Assembly: GCF_030272615.1 (NCBI RefSeq)
Contig: NC_081406.1
Coordinates: forward strand, 183,829,770 to 183,893,769
Origin: Cryptomeria japonica
Taxonomy: Eukaryota > Streptophyta > Pinopsida > Cupressales > Cupressaceae
Reading direction: 5' to 3'
DNA length: 64,000 nucleotides
A program made the translations under genes and the position numbers. Each line of letters starts with the position of its first letter. Position 1 is the first letter of the stretch. The notes under the pieces were generated by a model. The model was not told the origin of the DNA and searched no databases. It saw only the letters and a list, made by a program, of their open reading frames with translations. Below, in pieces: positions 48,547 through 61,100 of the stretch.

Positions 48547-49500
48547 TGTTGAAATCAAGGAACATTGAGGGGGGGGGGGGGGGGTGAATCAGTGTTCTAC
48601 CTGTAAATAAACTTTCAAACTTATTCTTAGACCACCAGAAGGAAATGCAGGAAAGTAAAATGCATAATCACAAGATAATCAACCACAAAACCATAACACT
48701 AGAATTTTTACATGGAAACCCGAAAAGGGAAAAACCATGATGGGATTGGAACCCACAATATTCATATACTATGATCAAGAGTACATAAATATTACATAAG
48801 AGGAATGCACTTGCATTCAAGTACACTACCTAGAACCAAAGGTTCAATTACAAGATGGAAGTCTCACTGACTTACAAATCAATTACAATGGTAACTACAA
48901 TGTTTGAACTCCAAAATAACATAAAAAAATGCCTGGATGAGTTCCAATTAAGTGCAAAAAGTCTAACTATATCACCTCTGCAACTCTGCTTTGTTTTGCT
49001 TCTCAGTCAGCTGCCAGATCAAGAATGCGCATGTGAAATTGCGCCAAAAAGGTTTCTTGATCACTCCTCACTCATATCATCATCTAAAAAGATCTTCTAC
49101 ATCGGTTATGTATATCTGCAACCACAAAATAAACATTCATTAAGTCAGCTAAGCACAATATGCAATGTAACATGTAACTGGGTGTTGAATTAGATCGGAT
49201 CACCAAAACACATGTAGATCAACCAAATAGTGTGCAAATGATTTCTATATGTCAGCCCTATCATCTCATGCATGAATCTAACCACCACAATCACTGCAAC
49301 GATTCCAGACCAAAAGTGCTCTGCTTATCCTGAAATACCATAGACAGATTACCGAATCAATTTCTCCACCGGTTACCAAAAATCGTGACTACCAGAATCG
49401 TAACTACCAGATAGGATTTCCAAGGAGAGTTTCCATCAATGAAAACCCTAATCCGTTATCCATGCACTAAAATCCACCGGATGAGTGCCAATTGCCAACA
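48547..49500 (-). repeat. 5' LTR of the minus-strand element
   Basis: 954 bp. Contains a run of 16 G (48569-48584) on the plus strand close to the LTR end. Differences from the 3' LTR are moderate, so the insertion is not very recent. Confidence 0.9.
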
Positions 49501-51855
49501 TGACCGAGCAAAAGATTGTCTTGACCATCGAGTCGACAACCACCGCATACAAAGGTATTTGAATGCTAATGTTTACTACAGATTTGAAAATCGGTCATCG
49601 ATTTGAGAGATTCATGTGAAGATGAATGCATGATATTTCTCCACACATCCCTCCAAAGGGCTCAAAATAACCTTAAAACATGACCCTTCGATCGGCCTCT
49701 TAAGTGAAAATCCACGACCGCACATATACCACATGGCGGGCTGAGATCATTTGTATATTTTGCTGCTGTATCTTACCCCGCACAACCATCCTTTGATGCC
49801 TTTGATCCATGCAGGATAGCGGGGAGGTCATCTACCTTATTTTATTTTTTATGTCGTTATCCTGCATGACCCCTCTGGACTCTACAATTGGCTCGCGGGA
49901 TAGCAGGGAAACCATGTCTTCTATGTTGCTTTTATCCCGGATGACCCCTACTGTGCATCTATTTGCCCTGCAGGGTAAGGGGCACCCCCTGATCTTACTT
50001 TGTTATCCCACACGGGGCATTTTGTATCCATCCTTGGTCTCAATTTTTTTTTATCCTGCACGATGCCTTCTATGTCCATATTAACCCGTCGTGGGATAAC
50101 AAAGAAATCCATCTGCTTACCTTAGCTTGCCGCACACGACCATTTGATTGCATTTGAACCCGCCGTGGGATAACAAAGAAAATGCTTTCTGGCCTTTTCC
50201 CGCACAACACATTTTGGTGTAACTAAGCACTTCAACAAAATAGAAAAACCCTCCTTCGACCACCAAACTCTTGCCAAAAATGGCCCCAACATCGCATGTC
50301 ATACAGTCGTGCGAAAATGGAAAAGTAGAACGGGGAACAAAAAGGAGGAAAGTGTTCCGGCCTGATGCGATCACTTGATAGCAACCTTCGCCAGCCGGTA
50401 ACGAGTTAGAAGGGGTCAGTACAACCATGAACCTAGGACTCTCCAACCGGTGAAGATTAAGTGAGTTGATCACCTGACCCGGTCAACTCAAAAATAGAAT
50501 TGGAGCCCGAAAAGAAAAAATGCTCCTTTGCTTCTGCCAATGTAGTGTGCATAATACACAAGTTATGGAAAAAACTTGGATTTCTTAGATTGGATCTGTA
50601 GCTTTGTTGATAGAAAAAGGTCAACAATACATTTAATACATGCACATAAAATGACAATAATTCACATATGATTGACTATGCACAAACAATATTTATAGGT
50701 CTTGCACAAATATGCGTTATGGTAACCAAACATTACCAAATTGGTAATTGGAGGTGTAAACACATGAAATTACGAAAAATCATCCAAATTAGGAATGATG
50801 GTTGTGGCTAGGTAACGTTAATGGCCAGTGTGCTATCTATTGTAACCATTGTTAGGAATATGGGCACACTCAAACCTATGGAGCTAGGCGGAGTCAATGC
50901 TCTATACCTATAGCCACTAAAATATTCACATGTCAAGTGTACGTGCACATGCATATATATATGTATATAAAAATAATTGAAGTAACTAAATTCATTGGAA
51001 GGGGATTTTAAGATCACATGCATTCTCATATATTTGAAAAAAGTGATATCATCCCTTGCAAATCTAATCATCAACTAAAGCAAACTAATAGAAATTTCAT
51101 CTAATTAACTACATTAAATAACAACATCACTATTATTTCATTGCAATAATAGGCATATAAATATTCCCCGAATGAGGTCAACATCATAATATCTTTGTTA
51201 GTAACCTGATATCTCATCAAATCAAACTGATTATAATCCTCTATTGGTTCTAACATGCATATCATTAATTGTATCTATAAGCATTTAATCTCCTTAACAA
51301 CATAAATATATTTCACCACCTTTAAATCAACTAATGAAGTTAACATCACTTGTTTCATTCCAATCATTAATCAAATTAGAATCTTAATTATGGTAACAAT
51401 CCCCAATAGATCCAATATCCAATCAGATACGTGGTAAACAAAATCACAATGGTTCTCACAACCAGACACAAGAAGGTAGCACACATCTAAATGCAACAAC
51501 ATAATCAAGATCACAATGAAACAATTCTATGCATCATTGGTCCAAAACAATCACAAAATATATGTCCAAACAAATCATAAGATATGTATGCAAGGTCATT
51601 CAGTACAACAAATGAAGTATCCAGAATAAGATCAAAGAACCACATAATGATTTACACCCAAATTGCAAATGGCACAATCCACAGACACAATGCAAATTCC
51701 ACATCAAGAAGAATACAATGCAGAAGGGTAGACAATAGGGCATTACATTTTGGGACCTACAATGGCTTGTGGGGATTTACATTGAGCTAATTCATTTAGA
51801 AGATGTGTTTTGGGTTGACTCGTTATGTGCTACACATTTTTACTTACACGGTACC
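49501..51855. other. Non-coding DNA with a tandem repeat; no gene seen
   Basis: Apart from the repeat at 49772-50218 this stretch is AT-rich with no recognised ORF. A short TA/CA-rich simple sequence lies near 50940-50970. GTACC at 51851-51855 precedes the next LTR and would be its target site. Confidence 0.4.
49772..50218. repeat. About 73-bp diverged tandem repeat with inverted arms
   Basis: Six to seven units begin with forms of TTATCCCGCA and most end with GCGGGATA or CGTGGGATAACAAAGAAA. The two best units carry CGTGGGATAACAAAGAAA about 74 bp apart (from 50090 and 50164). Each unit contains TATCC-GC and GC-GGATA arms that could pair. Older and more diverged than the other arrays. Confidence 0.65.
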
Positions 51856-51881
51856 TGTAGACACCTAAAATTGTCATGTCT

Positions 51882-52114
51882 AATTAAATAAATATTGTAT
51901 TTATTTAATTATCTAAGCCTAATTCTTCTATTAATTAAATAAATCTTTATTTATTTAATTAATTCATTTATCCTCTTCTAGCCTTATTTCTCATTTAAAT
52001 AAATACATTTATTTATTTAAATTATCCTTTTCCTAAATTAAATAAATATTCTTATTTATTTAATTATCCTACTTCTTCTATTAATTAAATAAATCTTTAT
52101 TTATTTAATTAATT
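51882..52114. repeat. Array of five AT palindromes in U3
   Basis: Each unit is ATTAAATAAAT, a 3-6 nt spacer, ATTTATTTAAT (or a one-base variant). Units lie near 51882, 51931, 51993, 52036 and 52081, spaced 43-62 bp. The second and fifth are almost identical, including flanks. They sit upstream of the TATA-like site. Confidence 0.9.
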
Positions 52115-52271
52115 CATTAACCTTTTCTACCTATGACACATGTCACTCATCTCTTAATTCATACACTACCTACCCCTCTCATTATTTTGTTATTTCTTCT
52201 ACCTACCCTCTAATCTTAGCCGACCTCCTTTTACACCTCTCAATCTTATCCCTCCATTTCATATTGTGTCT

Positions 52272-52281
52272 TCTATTTAAG
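52272..52281 (+). promoter_or_regulatory. TATA-like box of the Tat-like LTR
   Basis: TCTATTTAAG lies 340 bp before the LTR end, just after the palindrome array. Position fits; the match is moderate. Confidence 0.4.
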
Positions 52282-52625
52282 AAGATGCTTCCTTCATTAT
52301 CAAACCCTAATGAATCATCTTAAGGACTTGACTACACTACGATTCTACTTGCAACCACATTCCGTTCTTTGTTGAGCTCTTGTGCACATAAAATCTGAGA
52401 GCAAATATATCAAGCAAGATCAATGGAGATAAGAAGAATGGAGATCAAAACCCTATTGGACATGTGATGGTATAATCTTTGTGATTTCATGTGATTTGCA
52501 TTGTCTTAGGTAATCTTCATATGTTATGGTGGATCTTTGTTGTTGTTAGGCTAGGGTTTTGTGGTTGAATTCATTTAGCCTTTCAATATTGTTGTTATTG
52601 TTATCCATTTTCACCATATACATTT

Positions 52626-52643
52626 TGGCATGCCCGGTGGGAC
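52626..52643 (+). other. Primer binding site
   Basis: TGGCATGCCCGGTGGGAC lies three bases after the LTR end. TGGC-type sites with CCGGTGGGAC are seen in plant gypsy elements. I cannot assign the tRNA with certainty. Confidence 0.65.
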
Positions 52644-52771
52644 TCTTGTCCCTTTTGCATTTAACCTTTTGTTGCAGATTTTGTGTTTGAAGTTGCAGAT
52701 CTGGCATTTTCGACAATATTTTCGACATTTTCGCATCTGCATACTTTCAGATCGCATTTTTGATTTTCTGC

Positions 52772-53171
52772 CGCGTCTGCGACATCTGGAATCACGTCCG
52801 TGTTTTTGACAAAATTTTATTTTGCAGGTTTTCGAAAGGTTTTCATTATAGGCGCGTCTGTGGGCACTTTAATCGTGTCTGCGAGATCTAATCGCGTTTG
52901 TGATCATTTTAATCGCGTCTGTGCTCTATAGGATTTTCTGTTTTGCATTTTTTTTTTCTTGCAGAAACGCGTCTGTGTTGTGGAATTGCGTCTGTGAGAT
53001 CTAGTGGCATCTGTGATCATTTTAATCGCATCTGTGCTCTGCAGGATTTTCTGTTTTGCATTTTTTTGCAGAAACGCGTCTGTGAGGTGTTAAATCGCGT
53101 CTGTGAGGTGTAAAATCGCGTCTGTGTAGGACGGAATCGCGTCTATGTAAGGTAAAATCGCATCTATGTAA
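52772..53171. repeat. CGCGTCTGTG motif cluster 1 in the leader
   Basis: About 15 copies of CGCGTCTGTG or one- or two-base variants, often preceded by AAT. Where dense, spacing is 18-22 bp (for example 52873, 52891, 52912; and 53073, 53094, 53114, 53135, 53157). The minus-strand ORF through it repeats an HRRD-like peptide and is not a gene. Confidence 0.85.
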
Positions 53172-54398
53172 AAAAAATAAAATAAAAAAATTTAGGTTTT
53201 CATTTTTCGCCATTTTGTCTTGCATTTAATGTTTCAGATCTGGTTTATTTCGAGCTAACATTTTCATATCTAGCTAACAAAATTGGTGCAGCTTGTCTTG
53301 GAAGCTAAATCGTTTGGTTGAAGGCCCCTATTTTCACAAAGTTTTTTGGGTTTTAAAATTTACCTAACTTGTGTGCTTGCAGGAAGGGGTGATCATTTCA
53401 AACAACCCAAACTACTAACAAATCTTTGGTGCAGGTCCTTGGCAAGGGTTTTTTTGGATTTTTATTGTGTGCCTTGTTTTCATAGACTAGCAAACACTTC
53501 CATTGGTGCACTAAAATTGAATCATTGTCTTTTGTGTCTTGAGCAATAGGCTCTTTTTGTTTAATCTTTAGAGGGCCTGTCTTCCCGTGTGGTCATTAGG
53601 ACTACTAGTGAGAAGAGGACGACCCAAGTGGTAGCGAGGAAAACCCACCTCATCCGAACCACTATAATCAAATGCATTCATGGTGAAAACTATGAATAAC
53701 ATGTGCTGATTAGTTCATACCGACACTATGTCTCCCCATAAACCCATTTGATCAAATTTATTTGATCAGTTGTAGGGCGTAACCCCTACCGGCTGGGAGC
53801 CTTCTGTATTTACAGAGCTGAAAGTGCCGCATGTATGGCCACACGAGCGGATGCCCTTACTAGCACCATTTTGTTTTAGAGGCCCAAATCCTTCTAGTTG
53901 TTGGGGCAGGAGGTCAGACCTCTGGTAGCGGCCCACACACATACGGTTCTTAGTAGAGATACAAAGTTCGCCATGGGGAGTTTTCATGGGGATTGATGCT
54001 TGGCTGACCCGAGAAGTGAGTGCCGAGGGTGGAGCCAGTGAGATCAAGCATCTAAGTATCCGCTCTGAATAGCGTAGCCTCGGGGGTAAAACCCCATGTG
54101 GGATCAACAACTATTGTCTTGGCCAGCCATAAGAATTGTGCTTGACTTATGTTAAACATTCAAAACATTCAAGACCAAACAGCAAAACATTGTGTCTTTT
54201 GTGTCTTCAAGTGTATGCAAAACATTTTTACATCAAACAACACACTTTTCTTGGAGTCATTTTGGAGTCTAAACACTTGCAAACATTGAGTCCTCATCAA
54301 CATTGTGTCCTCTTGTCACGAAAAACAGTCAAACAGTCAGATTTGGTCACAACAAAACGACTTCACAGATTGGAAAAAATTGCACAAATTTTACAGAA
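53172..54398 (+). other. Leader between the motif clusters
   Basis: No gene. The part 53560-54130 is more GC-balanced than its flanks and ends with GGGGTAAAACCCCATGTGGG, a short hairpin also met in leaders of related plant elements. ORFs here are shadows. Confidence 0.45.
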
Positions 54399-54660
54399 GC
54401 GCGTCTGTGTCTGTTTTAACCGCGTCTGTGAAGGGCAGAATAGTGTCTGTGTTTATAATAGTGTCTGTGTTGAATATAAACCCGTCTGTGTCGGATAACA
54501 ACGTCTGTGCAGTATACAGTCGCGTCTGTGTCCAGAATTGCAAAAATCTTTACAGTCCAGCAAACATAAACAAGAAAATCTCAGAAGTGCGTCTGTGTTA
54601 AAAAGAGTAGCGTCTGTGTCAGGAAACCGCGTCTGTGAAGTATACAATCGCGTCTGTGTT
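54399..54660. repeat. CGCGTCTGTG motif cluster 2 in the leader
   Basis: About 11 more copies (54399, 54419, 54440, 54457, 54480, 54500, 54520, 54586, 54608, 54627, 54647), again at about 20-bp steps. It lies about 500 bp before the gag ATG. Confidence 0.85.
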
Positions 54661-55152
54661 TAAAATTGCAAGAAAATTTCATAGTCCAGCAAACAAAAGA
54701 AATCAGTTTCGGAATACTTGAGCTTTCTAGGTTGTTTCTTCAGGTGTCATCTAGCATTCAACCTGTCCTTGGGTCTCACATAGTCCATCATTGCTTCACA
54801 TCTCATTTTACATTCATACTTGTCTAAACTTGAGTCAAAAGGTCACTTGCTTGTCCTCATCATACTTTGTCAACACACTACATACAACAACACTTTCCTA
54901 GGTGGTCCCTCATCAAGGTTTCTTACCTTTGGGTCTCATTTGGTCTTACTTAGAGTCAAGGTCAGCTTACCTCATCAAGAGAAACTATCCTCTCTTTGGA
55001 AGTCACACCTACTCTACTACATACATACTTGGTCTTACACTTTGGACATTGCAAGTACACTTCAGATTCATTTACATTTCATCCAACTCTTGGTCTTCCG
55101 TACTCTTTCCATTTTTCATCTAGTCTCACACATCTTGGTTAATACCTAGTTC

Positions 55153-58100
55153 ATGGTTGAAACCCGTCTTCAAAAATCTAGGAGAGAAACTAAAGAAGCT
55201 CAAGAGTCTGCAAACATGAGTTCTTATGAGTATGACAATGATTTATTTTTCAATACTGATCACACTACATTACCTGACATGGAGGCTTATAGAAACATTC
55301 CAAATGTTGAGAACATGGACACTCTAAACAACAATGCTACACACAATGACAATTTGGACAACTTATCAATACATTCAGCAGATGTGGAAGAATCCATTAT
55401 GAATCCCCATTTCAATCGATTGGTTGAGGAAATAATGAGGAGGGATAGACAATAATTCTTACACATGATGGCACAAAGTGGAGCCAAGATACCTCACAAT
55501 TTTGACATGTCTCAAATAATGGAACATAGACCGTTGCAACAAACTCACTCCAACATGGATCAAAGGAGACCTAATAGTGAAGGAAATAGAGGACCACACA
55601 TGGTACCTGAATCACCATCAGCTTTGCTTCAAAAACCAGAGGTCTCACATACACATGGTCAAACATATGATACTCACCTTCGCAGACCATTATGGAAGTC
55701 TTATGGAGAAAAATATGCTCAATCACATATCAATGCTAAGGATCAACCACCAAAGCAATGGGATATTCCAAGGCATGCTCAAAATTTGGACACAAGGAAA
55801 CCTCATGTCAAATTTGGGGGCAATACAATAGAACATGACATGCCTGTAGAGTATGGTATACATGCACAAAATAGATATGGTGTTCCTCAACATGAATCTA
55901 TACCAAGTGGTCCATATATGCAACATCATTACAGACCTCCTCCATATGAACATGTGTATGATCAATATCATCCATATATGCAACATGCACCTCCTCCAAT
56001 GGGTACCTCAAACATAGGATATGGTCCAAGAAGTCGATCTCCACCTAAGAGCAATTTGGAGCAACAAATCCGGGACTTACAAAAGAAAATGGAGGACATA
56101 AATACACCGAAGCCAACATACACAATGAGAGACATATGTCCTTATCCATTTGACAAGAGCATTCCAATGCCTCCATTTCCTACACACTTTGTGACGCCTA
56201 AATTTGACAAGTATAGAGGAAAAGGGGATCCTAAGGCACACATAAGACAATTTTTCACAGCTTGCATTGAAGTGGCTTCAGAAGAGACATATTTGATGAG
56301 ATTATTCCCACAAAGCTTAGGCGATCAAGCTATGGAATGGTTCTCCCAACTTCCACCTGGAATTAAGTCATGGGGTGACTTAGCAGAGGCATTTATTCAA
56401 CATTTCTCCTACAATATAGAGACAGACATATCAGTCACTACTTTATGCAACACCAAGCAAAAAGAGGGAGAGTCTTTTTCATCACAAATGGTAGAGATGC
56501 TCACACAAAATGTTAACAAAGACATTGGCTATGATCTAAGGAAAGTTTGTTTGTCTACCTTCAAGGACGTTATCGAAAAAGGCTTAGCAACAGAAAAGGT
56601 CCTAATTGAACAAGGAGTCATCAAGATATTCAAGGAAAACAAAGATGACTTTAAAGGAAAAGATAAGCCAAGATTTTAGAATAAAAACAAGAACACAGTC
56701 AATGATGGTGTTGTTGATGCCAACACGGTGCGACCCAAATTCATCTTTTCGGGATCAAGTTCTACAAACAATCAAGTGAATACTCAAACAACTTCCAGGT
56801 CACGAAGGAAGTACACTCCTTTGGGAGAACCACTTGAGTCAATTTTCAAGAAGTTAGTGGCAAACAAGGTGATCACAATTCTAGATTTCCCGCCATATGA
56901 ACCAAAGGTCAAACCAAATTGGTGGAATGATGATGAGTATTGTGAATTTCATAAAAGCAAGGGTCATAAAACAGGTAATTGTCATCGACTGAAGAATATT
57001 GTGCAAGATCTCATTGATAGAGGTGATATTGAGATTGAGGGACACTCATCCAATCAAGAACATGAGATGTTTAAGGAACCATTCCCAAAGCACGACAATG
57101 GTAAAGCTAAAGTCACAGATGATCAAGCCAACTATACTAGAGCACCTTACAACTATGATTCAACTATCAATCATATCTCGATGGACAATCATATCTCTAC
57201 TATTACCATCAAGAACAAAAACCCTGAGAATCCTCCTCAGCAACCCAAGATTGTCCTAAGAGGTGTTGGATCTTCTTCTGAGCCTACCTCTGAATGTCAT
57301 GTTACAACTCGTTGAGGTAAAATTACTTTGCCAGGTGCTTCAAATAAAAACACCACTTCTTCATCTACCAAACCTGAGTATGACCTTGTGGAACAGTTAG
57401 GGAAGACACCCGCGCTCATCTCCATCCTTGAGCTCTTACACATATCCCCCGCTCATAAAGCTATTCTTGACAAAATCTTGAGAGACACCGTCGTTCCTAC
57501 TAATCTGAACGTGGACCAGTTTCAAGCCATGGTGGGATATCTTTCCATTCCACATTCCCTTACATTCACAGAAGCCGATGACGCCTCCGTAAGTCAGCCA
57601 CATAATGCACCATTACATATTGAAGCCTTCATACACAAACATCGAATAAAATGAGTCCTGATAGATGGAGGAGCTGGTCTAAACATTTGCACATTGAGCA
57701 CCATTAAAGAATTGGGATATTTCGATAAAGCTGTGAATTCAAAAAATCAAATCACCATCAAGGCATATGATGATGAAGAACGCTCATCCAAGGGCACGGT
57801 CACCTTACCTCTAAGAATTGGGCCAGTTACAAAGGATGTGGTTTGTCAAGTCCTGGATTTAGATCTCACTTATAATATATTGCTAGGACGTCCTTGGATT
57901 CATGAAATGAGGGCAGTCCCATCGACATATCACCAATGCATTAAGTTTCCTCACAATGGAGTCGAGGTAACAGTTAACGGCGATCCTAATCCGTTCATAT
58001 ATTGCAATAACTTGAGATCACATACTGAGACCATCATTCCCAGTAATCGTGAAGCTGTTCCTTCTTCGGCATACATTGACCCTGAGTCGTTAAAACCTTC

Positions 58101-61100
58101 GACATCAAAACAAGGTGAACTTAAAGGCAAATTTCAGGACAAAGGCATGGGAGAATACACTTTAAATCAGACCATGTATTTACGACAAGTCATGAACTCT
58201 CCAAAAGAATATGGAAGGCCACATCCTAACAAGCAAACATCCATCATGGTATTCAAATGGGATCCTACTACCTTTCAAAGATGGGGCGAACTGGAAGAGG
58301 AAGGTTTATACAAAATGCTCTACAAAGACATTGAAGATGACACACAAGATCAGATCAATATACCCTGTGAGAAATATGGCAAAGGCTTCAAGATTCTACA
58401 AAAATTTGGGTATGATGGAAAAAGCCCTCTTGGGTTATGAAAAGAAGGCATTATGGAGCCCTTACAAACTGAATTGACTGTAAAAAGGGAATGCTCGAAG
58501 GGAATTGGTTTTCTGACTTCCAATATCCACACTAAAAGGACAGAAGAGGCATCACGAATCAAAATTGCCAAAATTCAACAAGAGGATTGCTATTCCACAG
58601 ACTCCAACGAATGGGAATGGGGTTCAGACAAATCCTCCAATGACTATGAGCTCACCGAGACATTCAGAGAGCCAGGTGAACCCACAGAAGAGGAGGAGTT
58701 TTATAACAAATTCAGAGTTGGTCAAGAAACAACCCATGAGGAGTCTACACAGTCCTTGTCTCAAGGTTCTAGGTTGAAATCACATAGGATGAGAACACCT
58801 ATTCTGGAATGCGCTACTAGTGATGATAATTTGGATTCATTCGTGATCGAGACTGATGAGGAGAGTGCCATTGATGACCTCGATAATTACCTTGACATAC
58901 CCGAATATAACCACATCTTCACTCTTAGCCCCGCTAACTTCGAAGACATTAATGGCTTTCCCCTTGTTCATCACCAACTCATTGATTGGGATAATGAAGG
59001 ACCTGCATAGTTGGATACATTCCAAAACGATGAAGCTTTTATTGATTATCTAGGCATACGAGATGATCTTCCCCCTGGAGACCATAAAGTGGAATACACC
59101 ATAGAACTCAATAGCGTGGCATATTTTGGTGAGGGTGTCGGACCTTCTAGTCGCAAAAATGTGAAAATAAGAACAAATCAAGGGTCTTATGGCGAAAACC
59201 ACACTGTGGCGCTATCTGATTCCAAAAAAGTAAAAAGAAAGGACGTATCTGAGGGTGAAAACCTCTCTGAGGCACCCGAAGATGGAAGGCTCGACATTCT
59301 CCCAGCATCATATGAGGAAAAATCATCCATGTTGGTAGAGGAGACTATCAAAACAAACATCGGTACAGAAGAGGTTCCACACAACATATTCCTAGCTCAA
59401 TCACTAACAGAGTCTGAAAGGTCAAAATTCATAAGTTTCTTCAAGGAGCGACAAATCAACTTTGCCTGGTCATATGCTGATATGCCTGGATTGGATCTAG
59501 ATTTGGTAATGCATCATCTGACAGTCAAACTGGGGGCAAAACCAGTAAAATAGAAATTGAGAAAAATGCATCCACAAGTGGCATTACTAGTCAAAGTAGA
59601 ACTTGAGAAATTACTCGATGTCGGATTCATACGTCCAATTGATTATCCTGAATGGATTTCTAACTTGGTACCTGTCAGTAAACCAGACTGCAGCATCAGA
59701 ATTTGCACAGATTTCAGAGACATTAACAAAGCTTGTCCAAAGGATGACTTCCCATTACCAAACATTGACTTGATTGTTGATCTCATAGCAGGTCATGAAA
59801 TGCTATCATTAATGGATGGATTCTCTGGCTATAATCAGATAAGAATTGCACCCGAGGATCAACATAAAACAGCATTTACTTGTCCGTGGGGAACTTTTTG
59901 CTGGAATGTCATGCCTTTCGGGTTAAAGAATGCAGGTGCTACATATCAAAGAGCTATGACTACTATCTTTCATGAGCTCATGCATGTAGCTGTGGAAGAT
60001 TATGTTGACGACCTCTTGGTCAAATCAATAGACAGAAATACACATTTGGACATACTCTCAGTTGCCTTTGATCGGTTGGAAAAATACAAAGTAAGATTAA
60101 ACCCTAAGAAATGTGTCTTTGGAGTAACCTCTGGGAAGCTCCTAGGATTCATTGCGTCCAAAAGAGGAATTGAAGAGGATCCAGCAAAAGTCAAAGCTAT
60201 CTTAGAAATGCAACCACCAAGAAATATCAGTCAACTTCGATCCTTACAAGGCAGACTCCAGTCCATACGAAGATTCATAGCACAACTGGCAGATAAGTGT
60301 AATCCTTTTCAGCACCTGCTACATAAAAACATCAAATTCAAATGGGATGACAACTGTCAACAGGCTTTCCAGATGCTCAAAGACTATCTCCTAAATCCAC
60401 CGGTTCTGATGCCACCAGTTCCAGATCAACCACTGCTACTATACATATCAGCTACTCCAACAGCACTGGGGGCACTCTTAGCACAACAAATTGCTGGGGG
60501 CAAGGAAAAAGCAGTATACTATATCAGTCGCACATTGGTGGGATACGAGCTAAACTACACACCAATTGAGTGTGCATGTCTTGCTGTGGTCTTTGCTTCA
60601 CAGAAATTATGACATTACATGCTCACTCATAAGACTAAGTTAGTTGCGAGGATCGATCCGTTGAAATACCTTCTCAATAAAGCAACACTTACTGGGCGAC
60701 TAGCCAAATGGGTAATGATCCTTAGTGAATTCGACATTGAGTATGTGGACAGAAAAACAATAAAAGGACAAGCCATCGCGGATCAATTAGCAGATGCTCC
60801 CATGATAGATGATGTTCCTCTAAGTTCAGAATTTCCAGATGAATCCATTTTAACAGTGTCACATGCAAAGCCATGGCAACTATATTTTGATGGCTCATAC
60901 ACACAGCATGGGGCAGGAGCTAGCATCCTCTTTATAACTCCTCAAGGGGATTCTATACCCAAATCATACCGCTTATCATTTCCTTGCACTAACAATATAG
61001 CGGAATATGAGGCATTAACAACAGGATTACGAATTGCAGTTCAATGGAAGATCCAGGAACTTCGTGTTTTTGGAGATTCCCAACTTGTTATCCGTCAAGC

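Larger units (their letters stand above)
42497..49500 (-). mobile_element. LTR element with gag-like ORF and unknown ORF, no pol
   Basis: Two LTRs in the same (minus) orientation: 42497-43427 (3' LTR) and 48547-49500 (5' LTR). Both start TGTTGGCAATTG (minus) and end CAACA. A polypurine tract, CAAAGGGGGAGATT (minus), lies next to the 3' LTR at 43428-43441, and a TAGTATCAGACCC-like primer binding site next to the 5' LTR at 48531-48545. The flanking 5-mers are TTACC and TGACC, one mismatch. The internal 5.1 kb encodes a coiled-coil CCHC protein and then a long ORF, but no protease, RT or integrase motif. It therefore looks non-autonomous. Confidence 0.85.
51856..52622 (+). repeat. 5' LTR of the Tat-like element
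   Basis: Starts TGTAGACACC and ends ATATACA, 767 bp. U3 holds the AT-palindrome array. A TATA-like TCTATTTAAG at 52272-52281 marks the likely promoter. Confidence 0.8.

Noticed and set aside
50117-50473. 118-codon minus-strand ORF near the 73-bp repeat
   Set aside because: It partly crosses the repeat array, has no recognisable domain and no supporting gene structure.
53022-53225. Minus-strand ORF with HRRD-like repeats
   Set aside because: It is the reverse reading of the CGCGTCTGTG motif cluster in a retroelement leader.
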